Assembly: GCF_024508315.1 (NCBI RefSeq) | Contig: NZ_CP101987.1 | Span: forward strand, 992,001 to 1,056,000 | Direction of reading: 5' to 3' | Source of the DNA: Cellulomonas xiejunii | GTDB taxonomy: Bacteria; Actinomycetota; Actinomycetes; Actinomycetales; Cellulomonadaceae | Length of the DNA: 64,000 nt | Part shown: in pieces, positions 28,215 through 35,566 of the stretch | Numbering within the stretch: position 1 is the stretch's first letter | How the letters are laid out: each line of letters begins with the position of its first letter | Translations under genes and position numbers: made by a program | Notes under the pieces: generated by a model | Told to the model about the DNA's origin: nothing | Seen by the model: only the letters and a program-made list of their open reading frames with translations | The model's database searches: none

Positions 28215-29261
28215 TCAGGACTCCGACGTGCCCGCCTCGAGGATCGACACGATCGAGAACAGCGTGAAGCACACCGCGCCGAGCCCCACGAGGACGTGCG
28301 CCCCGACGAAGTACCCGGCCTGCCGCGTCGTCGCCTCGAAGAGGAACGCGGCGAAGAACAGGCAGGCCAGCGCGGTGCCGATGGGGATGATCGGGATGCG
28401 GTTGGCCAGCGCGAACTTCCGGCGCCAGACGAGGGCGAGCAGCACGACCTTCGACAGGATGCTGAAGCAGATCAGCCCCAGCCCGATCAGCACGGTGCCC
28501 GGCGCCAGGCGGGCCGGGTCGTCCGAGGCCAGCAGGACCCCGATGCCGACGACCACGTTGATCGTCCCCATGGCCACGACCCACCACGTCCAGCGGAACC
28601 GCTCGGCGTCGCCGAACTCGTTGCGGACCTGCCGCACGATGCTGGCGACCAGCGCGACGAGCGCCGCGCAGATCAGCGACAGGCCCGTCAGGACGTGGGC
28701 CGCCACGAGCTCGGGCGTCGTCCCCCGTGCGTAGAGCGTCGCGGCGATCACGAGCCCTGTCACGGCGAGCACGGCCGGGATGGCGATGAGCACGGCGCCG
28801 ACGCCGCGCGAGTATGCACCGTCGGGCGGGCCGCTGTCCGGACTGCGGGCGCCGTTCGCCGCGATGAGGACGAACTTCGTCGACGCCGCCGCCACGGTGC
28901 TCACGCACGCGGCGATGAAGCCGATGCCGAGCATGACGTGCCCGGCCACGACGTGCTGCGCCTCGTCACCTTCGAGCACGACGATGATGCCCCAGATGAC
29001 GGTGGCCGCCGCGACCGCGTACCCGAGCGCCGGCAGCAGGACCTCCCAGACCTCGCCGTAGCGGTGGATGAGCTGCCGGATGATCGTCGCCGCCGTGGTG
29101 AACAGGGCGATGCAGATCGCGGTCAGTGCGACGTTGACGTGACCTGCGACGAAGTGCGCGGCGTCGTCGCTCCCGGACAGGATGTACAGGCCGAAGGCCA
29201 GGCACACCGCTCCCATCGCCAGCGGGATCGCGCGGAACAGGATGCTGATGGTGCGGTTCAT
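28215..29261 (-). CDS. yhiM: YhiM-like inner membrane protein (DUF2776)
   Basis: A 348-residue polytopic membrane protein that resembles E. coli YhiM along its length, including the ends (ILFRAIPLAMG at the start and LVGLGAVCFTLFSIVSILEAG at the end). YhiM has been linked to growth at low pH or osmotic stress; the biochemical role is unknown. The chain contains five copies of a short unit resembling YFVAGHVLxGLxxIC, near residues 36-50, 103-119, 184-199, 251-267 and 317-332. This suggests an internally duplicated ten-helix bundle. It is monocistronic and reads toward the CPBP gene. Such strong likeness to an enteric protein is unexpected in this background. Confidence 0.88.
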   Translation of the reverse strand: MNRTISILFRAIPLAMGAVCLAFGLYILSGSDDAAHFVAGHVNVALTAICIALFTTAATIIRQLIHRYGEVWEVLLPALGYAVAAATVIWGIIVVLEGDEAQHVVAGHVMLGIGFIAACVSTVAAASTKFVLIAANGARSPDSGPPDGAYSRGVGAVLIAIPAVLAVTGLVIAATLYARGTTPELVAAHVLTGLSLICAALVALVASIVRQVRNEFGDAERFRWTWWVVAMGTINVVVGIGVLLASDDPARLAPGTVLIGLGLICFSILSKVVLLALVWRRKFALANRIPIIPIGTALACLFFAAFLFEATTRQAGYFVGAHVLVGLGAVCFTLFSIVSILEAGTSES

Positions 29262-29351
29262 GGCGTTCCCCCCGACAGCCGAGCCGTGTCACCACCGTAG
29301 GTCCGGCCGCCGGGTTCGGCGCGACGGCCGTCCCGGAATGCCTCCTGCGGG

Positions 29352-29409
29352 CTACGGCAGCAGCGCGCGCACGGTGTCGATCGTGTCGGTCATCCCCTTG
29401 AACGTCGTG
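29352..29409 (-). pseudogene. Remnant of a ligB 3' end (copy 3, internally deleted)
   Basis: On the minus strand this reads TTFKGMTD joined directly to TDTIDTVRALLP and a TAG stop. Both halves match the DNA ligase encoded at 30486-32054: TFKGMTD lies some 80 codons before its end, and DTIDAVR is its last helix. The 17 bases at 29390-29406 are identical to 30728-30744. The junction fuses two ligase segments, so this is a deletion derivative of a former ligB terminus. It cannot encode a functional product. Confidence 0.8.
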
Positions 29410-29421
29410 CAGGGAACACGA

Positions 29422-29910
29422 TTACGGAAAGTCGGACTCTGGTACGAGGCCGTCGACGAAGGAGGCGAAGTTGGCTGCAACCGCTGTGATGCGGAAGTCG
29501 ACCTCCTGGTCGACGTGCACGACACGAGGTTCTCCAGAAGCCCGGTAGTCGAGGGCGATCATGTCGTGGCCGGCGGATGGGCAGTCCGCGAAGTAGACGC
29601 CGATGTCGGGGTAGCCCCATTCCCGCACCCAGAACGCGTTGCCGAGCTCGCCGCAGAGGCTGAAAGGTGCCGTGCGCCCGATCGCGGCGATCGATGTGAT
29701 GCCGACGTGGTCCGTCGCCCATGTCGTCGGCTGCTCAGTCCTGTGGGCGTTCAATGCGAGATGCCCGCCGTTGTGGACCCGGGAGAGTCTGATGTAGGCC
29801 TCGGGCAGTCGGATGCCGAGCTCCGCCTCGATCGACCGGATCAGATCGTGATCCACCGGAGGCTCGAACGGAGCGACCAATTCCCGGAAGAGCGCGTCGT
29901 CGCGAGGCAC
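29422..29910 (-). CDS. SMI1/KNR4 (SUKH) family protein, probable immunity protein
   Basis: A 162-residue cytoplasmic protein with a SUKH domain: the N-terminal helix DLIRSIEAELGIRLPEAYIRLSRVHNGG, a middle strand region with ITSIAAIG, and the C-terminal signature VYFADCPSAGHDMIALDYR followed by GEPRVVHVDQE. SUKH proteins are widespread immunity proteins against contact-delivered or nuclease toxins, and also occur alone. No toxin gene is adjacent. Base composition is visibly less GC-rich than the surroundings, suggesting recent transfer. It lies exactly between two remnants of the ligB 3' end, in the same orientation as ligB. The target toxin cannot be named. Confidence 0.85.
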   Translation of the reverse strand: MPRDDALFRELVAPFEPPVDHDLIRSIEAELGIRLPEAYIRLSRVHNGGHLALNAHRTEQPTTWATDHVGITSIAAIGRTAPFSLCGELGNAFWVREWGYPDIGVYFADCPSAGHDMIALDYRASGEPRVVHVDQEVDFRITAVAANFASFVDGLVPESDFP

Positions 29911-29919
29911 CGTACGAAC

Positions 29920-30008
29920 CTACGTGACGTACGACCGCACGGTGTGGATCGTGTCGGCCTCCGCCGCGGTCTTGTCGTCGCGGTAGCGCAGGACGCGCGC
30001 GAAGATGA
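29920..30008 (-). pseudogene. Remnant of a ligB 3' end (copy 2)
   Basis: On the minus strand this reads [20 protein letters not shown], then HTVRSYVT and a stop, matching the last 28 residues of LigB ([19 protein letters not shown] then DAVRELATP). By hand alignment 57 of 67 bases agree between 29938-30004 and 30507-30573, with a 21-base identical core (29971-29991 and 30540-30560). Similarity stops abruptly upstream of the FARVL codons. The fragment has no start of its own. Confidence 0.85.
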
Positions 30009-30063
30009 CGGACTGCTCGACAGGACTGATCGTCGTCCTGTCGAAACACGTTAACGTCGGGGC

Positions 30064-30489
30064 GTGCCAGAGCATGTGATCGATCACGACCTCGGCGTGC
30101 TGTGGGAACCGAATGCCCCCGAAGCGGTCATCGTGTCGCAGGACGCCGTCCTCACGTTGGCACTGCGCGCGCACCCGGATGACATCGATCAACGGACCGT
30201 CGTGCTGCGCTGGTCCGGCGTCGTCTGGTGGTGCGCCGGGGCGCCCAACGACGAGGCCGTCGCGTCCCACCGGCTCTATCAGAAGGGCCTCGATCGCGTG
30301 CTGTGGTCGGGACGCGTCGAACGGAGCGAGCTCGTCGAGTCGCTCGCGCCGGGCTCCCCGCGTGCCTCCGGGTCCACGCACGACGTTGTGCTGCTCAAGG
30401 AGGAGACGGTCGAGGTCGTCGCCTGCGCGGTGGAGGTTCTGCGCGCCGACGGCACTCCGCGCGATGCCGCTCGCATCGCACTCTCCTAA
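30064..30489 (+). CDS. Hypothetical protein inserted next to ligB
   Basis: A 141-codon gene with a GTG start. I do not recognise the family. The product is soluble, has no signal peptide, and is beta-rich at both ends: [17 protein letters not shown] in the middle and [22 protein letters not shown] near the C-terminus. Its TAA overlaps the TAG stop of the convergent ligB by two or three bases, so the insertion boundary lies at the ligase stop codon. Composition is less GC-rich than that of neighbouring housekeeping genes. Placement between two ligB 3' ends, beside a SUKH gene, suggests transferred cargo such as another immunity-type protein; that is only an inference. Confidence 0.6.
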   Translation: MPEHVIDHDLGVLWEPNAPEAVIVSQDAVLTLALRAHPDDIDQRTVVLRWSGVVWWCAGAPNDEAVASHRLYQKGLDRVLWSGRVERSELVESLAPGSPRASGSTHDVVLLKEETVEVVACAVEVLRADGTPRDAARIALS

Positions 30490-32054
30490 GGGGTCGCGAG
30501 CTCGCGGACGGCGTCGATGGTGTCGGCCTCGGCGGCCGACTTGTCGTCGCGGTAGCGCAGCACCCGCGCGAAGCGCAGCGCGAAGCCGCCGGGGTAGCGG
30601 GTCGAGCGCTGCAGGCCGTCGAACGCGATCTCGACGACCTGCTCGGGTCGCAGCGTGACGGTCCACCCGTCGTCTGCGGCCTCGAGCTCCCGGAACCGCT
30701 CGGTCTGCCACGCGAGCATCTCGTCCGTCATCCCCTTGAACGTCTTGCCGAGCATGACGAAACCACCCGCGGAGTCTCGCGCCCCGAGGTGGATGTTCGA
30801 CAGCCTCCCGGAGCGCCGCCCCGACCCGCGCTCGACGGCCAGGACGACGAGGTCGAGGGTGTGGCGCGGCTTGACCTTGACCCAGGCGGCACCGCGGCGG
30901 CCCGCCTCGTACGGCGCCTCGGTCGCCTTGACGACCACGCCCTCCTGCCCGGCGGCGACGACGGCCCGGAAGTGCTCGCTCGCGACCGTGGCGTCGGACG
31001 TGACGACGCGCTCGACGACGTGCGGCGCGGCCACCTGGTCCAGCACGGCCAGCCGCTCGCGCAGGGGCGCGTCGAGCAGGTCCCAGCCGTCGACGTGCAG
31101 GACGTCGAAGAAGTAGGGCGTGAGTGTCGCGGACGCAGCGAGGTCCGCGTCCCGGGTCGCGCTGCGGGACGCGGTCTCCTGGAACGGGCGCGGCCGTCCT
31201 TCGGCGTCGAGCGCCAGGGCCTCGCCGTCGAGGACGAGCGTGCGCGCCGGCAGCGCCCGCACGGCCGCGACGATCTCGGGGACGCGCGCGGTGACGTCGT
31301 CGAGGCTGCGGGTGTAGACCCGGACGTCATCACCGTCCCGGTGCACCTGGATGCGGATGCCGTCGAGCTTGGTGTCGACGACGACCTCGGCGGCAGGCAC
31401 CGCGGTGGCGCCTGCCCGTGCCGTGAGCTCGGCGACAGCCGTCGCGACGTCGGGTGCCGACTGCGCGAGCATCGGGCGCACGGGGCGGCCGACGGTCAGC
31501 GTGAACGCGTCCAGCGTCGCGCGCGCGTCCTCGGGGGAGTCGGCGCCGAGCGCGGCGACCGCGACGGCCTCCGTCTCGCCGGCCAGCATCGCGGCGCGCC
31601 GGACCGCGTCGGCCGGCACTCCCGCCGCCTGCGCGACCGCGTCGAGCAGCAGCGCGTCGAGCGCGCCCTGGCGCAGCTCGCCGCTGACGAGCCCGCCGAG
31701 CAGCCGCTGCTCGCGCTCGGTCGCCGCGGCGAAGAGCGCACGCGCCGCCTCGAGCCGTTCCGTCGACGAGCCCGGCCCCGCGAGGCCGGCCATGTGCGCG
31801 AACGCCGCGTCGACGGCCTGCACCGTCAGCGAGGGCGCGACGGCTGGACCGGGCATGCCGCCCAGCGACCGCCAACCCAGGCCCGTGCGCCGCTGCCGCA
31901 GCTCACCGCCCAGGTACCGCGACACGATCGCCACGTCCTCGGGGCCGCCCGCGGCCGCGCGCCGCAGCACGTCGACCAGCACCGCCCGCTTGGCGAGCCG
32001 TGAGCGGGTCGCCACGAGCCGACCGGACGCGTCGGCGACGTCGTCGAACAACAT
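30486..32054 (-). CDS. ligB: ATP-dependent DNA ligase (LigB type)
   Basis: A 522-residue ligase matching mycobacterial LigB along its length. The N-terminal DNA-binding domain (about 1-185) holds [23 protein letters not shown]. The adenylation domain has the nucleophile lysine K229 in motif I (TKLDGIRIQ), then [28 protein letters not shown] and WVKVKP. The OB-fold domain follows with [12 protein letters not shown] and ends in [19 protein letters not shown]. The start at 32054 matches the family (MLFDDVA); an open frame extending upstream only translates intergenic repeats. It probably acts in repair, as NAD-dependent LigA does replication. Two decayed copies of its 3' end lie downstream. Confidence 0.95.
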   Translation of the reverse strand: MLFDDVADASGRLVATRSRLAKRAVLVDVLRRAAAGGPEDVAIVSRYLGGELRQRRTGLGWRSLGGMPGPAVAPSLTVQAVDAAFAHMAGLAGPGSSTERLEAARALFAAATEREQRLLGGLVSGELRQGALDALLLDAVAQAAGVPADAVRRAAMLAGETEAVAVAALGADSPEDARATLDAFTLTVGRPVRPMLAQSAPDVATAVAELTARAGATAVPAAEVVVDTKLDGIRIQVHRDGDDVRVYTRSLDDVTARVPEIVAAVRALPARTLVLDGEALALDAEGRPRPFQETASRSATRDADLAASATLTPYFFDVLHVDGWDLLDAPLRERLAVLDQVAAPHVVERVVTSDATVASEHFRAVVAAGQEGVVVKATEAPYEAGRRGAAWVKVKPRHTLDLVVLAVERGSGRRSGRLSNIHLGARDSAGGFVMLGKTFKGMTDEMLAWQTERFRELEAADDGWTVTLRPEQVVEIAFDGLQRSTRYPGGFALRFARVLRYRDDKSAAEADTIDAVRELATP

Positions 32055-32119
32055 GCGCCCATCCTGACCCGGCCCACCGACACCTGCCCCCGGAGCTCCC
32101 GCGCCCAGGTGCAGACAGA

Positions 32120-32264
32120 ACTGGATTGCTCTCTCACGCCCGGGTGGGGGTGGCTGGATTGCGCTCTCACGCCCGGGTGGGGGGTGGCTGGATTGCTCTC
32201 TCACGCCCGGGTGGGGGTGGCTGGATTGCGCTCTCACCAGGGGGTGAGAGGGCAATCCAGTCAC
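32120..32264. repeat. Second cluster of the CTGGATTGCNCTCTCAC dispersed repeat, partly in tandem
   Basis: Units of 33, 34 and 33 bases start at 32121, 32154 and 32188, each made of CTGGATTGCNCTCTCACG plus a CCCGGGTGGGGGTGG-like spacer. A fourth core starts at 32221. A fifth, inverted copy (32244-32264) pairs with the fourth to form an 18-base hairpin (32221-32238/32243-32260) with one mismatch at the N position. The cluster fills the space between msrA and ligB, both on the minus strand, and its hairpin could terminate msrA transcription. The same core occurs at 8982-9182. Confidence 0.88.
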
Positions 32265-32265
32265 G

Positions 32266-32943
32266 TCAGGCCGGGGGGAGCGGGCAGGCGACGCCGGTGG
32301 AGTTGACCGGGCAGTAGCCGCCCGGGTTCTTCTGCAGGTACTGCTGGTGCGGGCCCTCGGCGTAGTAGAACGTGCCGGCGTCCTCGACGGACCGGATCTC
32401 CGTCGTCACGTCGCCGTACCCGCGCGACTTCAGCAGCGGGGCGTACGCGTCGCGGGTCTCGCGGGCCGCGGCCTCCTGCTCGGGCGTCGTGAAGAACACC
32501 GCGCTGCGGTACTGCGTGCCCACGTCGTTGCCCTGGCGGAAGCCCTGGGTCGGGTCGTGCTCCTCCCAGAAGTGCCGCAGGAGGTCGACGTCGGACAGCA
32601 CGGTGGGGTCGTACGCGACCATCACCGTCTCGGTGTGGCCCGTGCGTCCGGTGCACGTCTCCTCGTACGTCGGGTACGGCGTGAAGCCGCCCATGTACCC
32701 GACGGCCGTCGTGACGACGCCCGGCAGCTGCCACGCCTCCTTCTCCGCACCCCAGAAGCACCCGGACGCGAGGTACAGCACGCGCGTCCCCTCGGGCCAC
32801 GGCCCCTGCAGCGGCGTCCCCAGCACGACGTGCTTCTCGGGCACCGGGTACGCGTACCCGTCCCGCCCCTTGAGCGCGTGCTCCGCGTCCACCATCGTGG
32901 TGCGCAGCGACGTGCCGAGCAGCGTCTCGAACAACGAGGCCAT
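32266..32943 (-). CDS. msrA: Peptide methionine sulfoxide reductase MsrA
   Basis: MsrA reduces methionine-S-sulfoxide in proteins and free methionine, using thioredoxin-type reductants. The 225-residue product has the active-site motif GCFWGAEK with Cys62, followed by [47 protein letters not shown] and, at the end, [14 protein letters not shown]. Cysteines near the C-terminus ([13 protein letters not shown]) are the likely resolving residues. The ATG at 32943 has a GAGGGA ribosome binding site; the longer open frame upstream looks non-coding. The N-terminal extension of about 55 residues before the catalytic domain is usual in actinobacterial MsrA. Confidence 0.96.
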   Translation of the reverse strand: MASLFETLLGTSLRTTMVDAEHALKGRDGYAYPVPEKHVVLGTPLQGPWPEGTRVLYLASGCFWGAEKEAWQLPGVVTTAVGYMGGFTPYPTYEETCTGRTGHTETVMVAYDPTVLSDVDLLRHFWEEHDPTQGFRQGNDVGTQYRSAVFFTTPEQEAAARETRDAYAPLLKSRGYGDVTTEIRSVEDAGTFYYAEGPHQQYLQKNPGGYCPVNSTGVACPLPPA

Positions 32944-33047
32944 GACGGTCTCCCTCTTGTCGGCTCCACGTCGTGCAACAGGCGCCGCCCCGGGCCTGTT
33001 CCGCGGGCGGGCGCGCGCCGTCCCGCGCCGCCGCACGGTCCACGCCC

Positions 33048-33053
33048 TAGCCT
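33048..33053 (+). promoter_or_regulatory. Candidate -10 element for a leaderless metB transcript
   Basis: TAGCCT lies six bases before the GTG of metB, and the gap (GGGGGC) contains no separate Shine-Dalgarno spacing. In Actinobacteria a TAxxxT hexamer placed 6-8 bases from the start codon is the hallmark of leaderless transcripts. No -35 element is obvious. Confidence 0.4.
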
Positions 33054-33059
33054 GGGGGC

Positions 33060-34295
33060 GTGACTCACGACCCGCTCGCGCAGCACCCCGACTGGACCGA
33101 CTCCGGATTCTCCACCCGAGCCATCCACGCAGGTCAGGACCCCGACCCGCGCACCGGCGCGGTGGTGACGCCCATCCACCAGGTCTCGACGTACAAGCAG
33201 GACGGCGTCGGCGGCCTGCGCGGCGGGTACGAGTACTCCCGTTCCGGCAACCCGACGCGCGACGCGCTGCAGGAGGCGCTCGCCGCCGTCGAGGGCGGTG
33301 CGGCCGCGTTCGCGTTCTCGTCCGGCCTCGCCGCGGAGGACACGCTGCTGCGGTCCGTGCTGCGGCCGGGCGACCACGTCGTCGTCCCGGACGACGCCTA
33401 CGGCGGCACCTACCGCCTCATCGCGCGGGTCCTGGGCCCGTGGGGCGTCGACCACACGCCGGTCGACCTGTCCGACCCGGACGCCGTCCTCGCCGCGATC
33501 GAGCCCGGCCGCACGAAGGTCGTCTGGGTCGAGACCCCGACCAACCCGCTGCTCGGTATCGCCGACATCGCCGCGATCGCGACGCACGCGCAGTCGGCCG
33601 GCGCCGTGCTCGTCGTCGACAACACGTTCGCGTCGCCGTACCTGCAGCAGCCCCTCGCACTCGGTGCGGACGCGGTCGTGCACTCGACGACCAAGTACAT
33701 CGGCGGGCACTCCGACGTCGTCGGCGGTGCGGTCGTCGTGGCCGACGGCTCCCAGCTGCCCGCGGGGATGGTCGGTCCCACCGGGACCACCTCCCTGCGC
33801 GACGCGGTCGGGTTCCTGCAGAACGCCTCCGGCGCGGTCGCCGGGCCGTTCGACGCGTGGCTCACGCTGCGCGGCCTGAAGACGCTCGCGGTCCGCATGG
33901 ACCGGCACAACAGCAACGCCGAGGCGGTCGCCCGGTTCCTCGTCGAGCACCCCGGCGTGCGCGAGGTCCTGTGGCCCGGCCTGCCCGGGCACCCCGGCCA
34001 CGAGGTCGCCGCCCGCCAGATGCGCGGCTTCGGCGGAATGGTCGCGTTCCGCACCGGCTCGGCGGACTCCGCCGTCGCGGTGTGCGCGGCGACCCGGGTC
34101 TTCACGCTCGCCGAGTCCCTCGGCGGTGTCGAGTCGCTCGTCGAGCACCCCGGCCGCATGACCCACGGGTCCGTGGCCGGCACGGCGCTCGAGGTACCCG
34201 ACGACCTCGTCCGCCTCTCCGTGGGGATCGAGGACGTCGAGGACCTGCTGACCGACCTGGCGCAGGCCCTCGCCGCGGCGGGGCTCGGGCGGTGA
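33060..34295 (+). CDS. metB: Cystathionine gamma-synthase / trans-sulfuration PLP enzyme
   Basis: A 411-residue Cys/Met-metabolism PLP enzyme that joins an activated homoserine to cysteine to give cystathionine; actinobacterial forms often also cleave cystathionine. The N-terminal STRAIHAGQ-PDP-TGAVVTPI motif is typical. The substrate-binding YEYSRSGNPTRDALQ and FSSGLAAEDTL follow, and the PLP lysine is K212 in HSTTKYIGGHSD. SLGGVESLVEHPGRMTHGS and the LSVGIEDVEDL ending are also present. It leads a three-gene operon: its TGA overlaps the GTG of the AI-2E transporter gene by four bases. Homology alone does not separate synthase from lyase activity. Confidence 0.93.
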   Translation: MTHDPLAQHPDWTDSGFSTRAIHAGQDPDPRTGAVVTPIHQVSTYKQDGVGGLRGGYEYSRSGNPTRDALQEALAAVEGGAAAFAFSSGLAAEDTLLRSVLRPGDHVVVPDDAYGGTYRLIARVLGPWGVDHTPVDLSDPDAVLAAIEPGRTKVVWVETPTNPLLGIADIAAIATHAQSAGAVLVVDNTFASPYLQQPLALGADAVVHSTTKYIGGHSDVVGGAVVVADGSQLPAGMVGPTGTTSLRDAVGFLQNASGAVAGPFDAWLTLRGLKTLAVRMDRHNSNAEAVARFLVEHPGVREVLWPGLPGHPGHEVAARQMRGFGGMVAFRTGSADSAVAVCAATRVFTLAESLGGVESLVEHPGRMTHGSVAGTALEVPDDLVRLSVGIEDVEDLLTDLAQALAAAGLGR

Positions 34296-35566
34296 ACGCA
34301 CCGGGCGTGCGCGACCAGGGCCCGACGTCGCCGGGTGCTCCCGCGCTGACCCCACGCCCCGAGCCGGTACCGGCGGCCGTGCGCGCGTGGTCGGACTGGT
34401 CATGGCGCGTGCTGGTGATCCTCGCCGGGCTCGCCGCCGGGCTGTGGCTCCTGGCGGCACTCAAGGTGATCGTCGTGCCCGTCGCGATCGCGCTGCTGAT
34501 CACGGTGCTGCTCTCGCCCGTCGTCGCGGGCATGCAGCGGCACCTGCGACTGCCGCGCGCCGCCGCGGCCGGTCTCGCGCTGGTCCTGCTGCTCGCGCTC
34601 GTGGCAGGGCTCCTGACGCTCGCGGGACGGTCGATCGTCAACGGCATCGCCGCGCTGTGGGAGCAGGCTCGTGAGGGTATCGACGAGCTGGTCCGCTGGC
34701 TGTCGGACGGGCCTCTGAACCTCGGTCAGGGCGACCTCGACAAGTACGTCGAGCAGCTGCAGGACGCGGCCGCGTCGAGCGGTCAGCAGATCGCCTCAGG
34801 TGCTCTGTCGGTGGGTGTCACCGTCGGGCACGTCGCCGCCGGCGCGCTGATCGCGCTGTTCTGCTCGCTGTTCTTCCTCATCGACGGGCGGGGGATCTGG
34901 GCGTGGGTCGTCGGGCTCATGCCGCGCGGGTCGCGCGAACGGTTCCACCAGGCGGGGCGGCGCGGCTGGGTCACGCTCGGCGCCTACACCCGCACGCAGA
35001 TCCTCGTCGCCGGTGTCGACGCCGTCGGCATCGGCATCGGGGCCGCGTTCCTGCAGCTGCCGCTGGTCGTCCCGCTCGCGGTGCTGGTGTTCTTCGGGTC
35101 GTTCATCCCGTTCGTCGGGGCGATCGTCACGGGCTCCATCGCGGTCCTCGTCGCGCTCGTCACGCAGGGCTGGGGATCGGCGCTGATCATGCTGGGCGTC
35201 GTGCTGCTGGTCCAGCAGCTCGAGGGGCACGTGCTGCAGCCGTTCCTCATGGGGCACGCCGTGTCGCTGCACCCCGTCGCCGTGCTGCTCGTCGTCACGA
35301 CCGGGTCGCTGGTCGCGGGCATCGTCGGCGCCCTGTTCGCGGTGCCGCTCGCGGCCCTGATCAACACCGTGGTGCTGTACCTGCACGGGCACGACAAGTT
35401 CCCCCAGCTCGGGTCGGACGACCACGTGCCCATCCGCGCCAAGGGGCACCCGGTCCTCGACCGGGCCGTCGCCGCGGCGGCGGAGGCGGAGTCCGAGGCG
35501 CGTGCCGCGCGCGAGGACGACGACGCCCGCGGCACGACGGCGGGCGACTCGCCCGTGGCCCCGTGA
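34292..35566 (+). CDS. AI-2E family transporter
   Basis: A 424-residue membrane protein of the AI-2E (UPF0118) family, with about eight hydrophobic helices. The two opening helices (about 30-55 and 62-85) are followed by an amphipathic region (about 115-160). The conserved C-terminal block contains GAAFLQLPLVVPLAVLVFFGSFIPFVGAIVTGSIAVLVAL and VLLVQQLEGHVLQPFLMG, then HPVAVLLVVT. The last 50 residues are acidic and Ala-rich. Family members export autoinducer-2 or move sodium and protons; the substrate cannot be read from sequence. It overlaps metB upstream and ilvA downstream by GTGA, which hints at a link to amino-acid metabolism. Confidence 0.9.
   Translation: MNAPGVRDQGPTSPGAPALTPRPEPVPAAVRAWSDWSWRVLVILAGLAAGLWLLAALKVIVVPVAIALLITVLLSPVVAGMQRHLRLPRAAAAGLALVLLLALVAGLLTLAGRSIVNGIAALWEQAREGIDELVRWLSDGPLNLGQGDLDKYVEQLQDAAASSGQQIASGALSVGVTVGHVAAGALIALFCSLFFLIDGRGIWAWVVGLMPRGSRERFHQAGRRGWVTLGAYTRTQILVAGVDAVGIGIGAAFLQLPLVVPLAVLVFFGSFIPFVGAIVTGSIAVLVALVTQGWGSALIMLGVVLLVQQLEGHVLQPFLMGHAVSLHPVAVLLVVTTGSLVAGIVGALFAVPLAALINTVVLYLHGHDKFPQLGSDDHVPIRAKGHPVLDRAVAAAAEAESEARAAREDDDARGTTAGDSPVAP

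Noticed and set aside
29422..30489. A complete toxin-antitoxin or toxin-immunity pair
   Set aside because: The SUKH and unknown genes are on opposite strands, separated by a ligB remnant, and neither looks like a toxin.
32121..32238. Tandem 33-34-base repeats as a CRISPR array
   Set aside because: The whole unit repeats, including the part that would be spacer, units occur in both orientations, and no cas genes are nearby.
32055..32264. A longer ligase N-terminus starting at 32264
   Set aside because: The extra 70 codons only translate the intergenic repeat cluster; LigB homologues start at the ATG at 32054.
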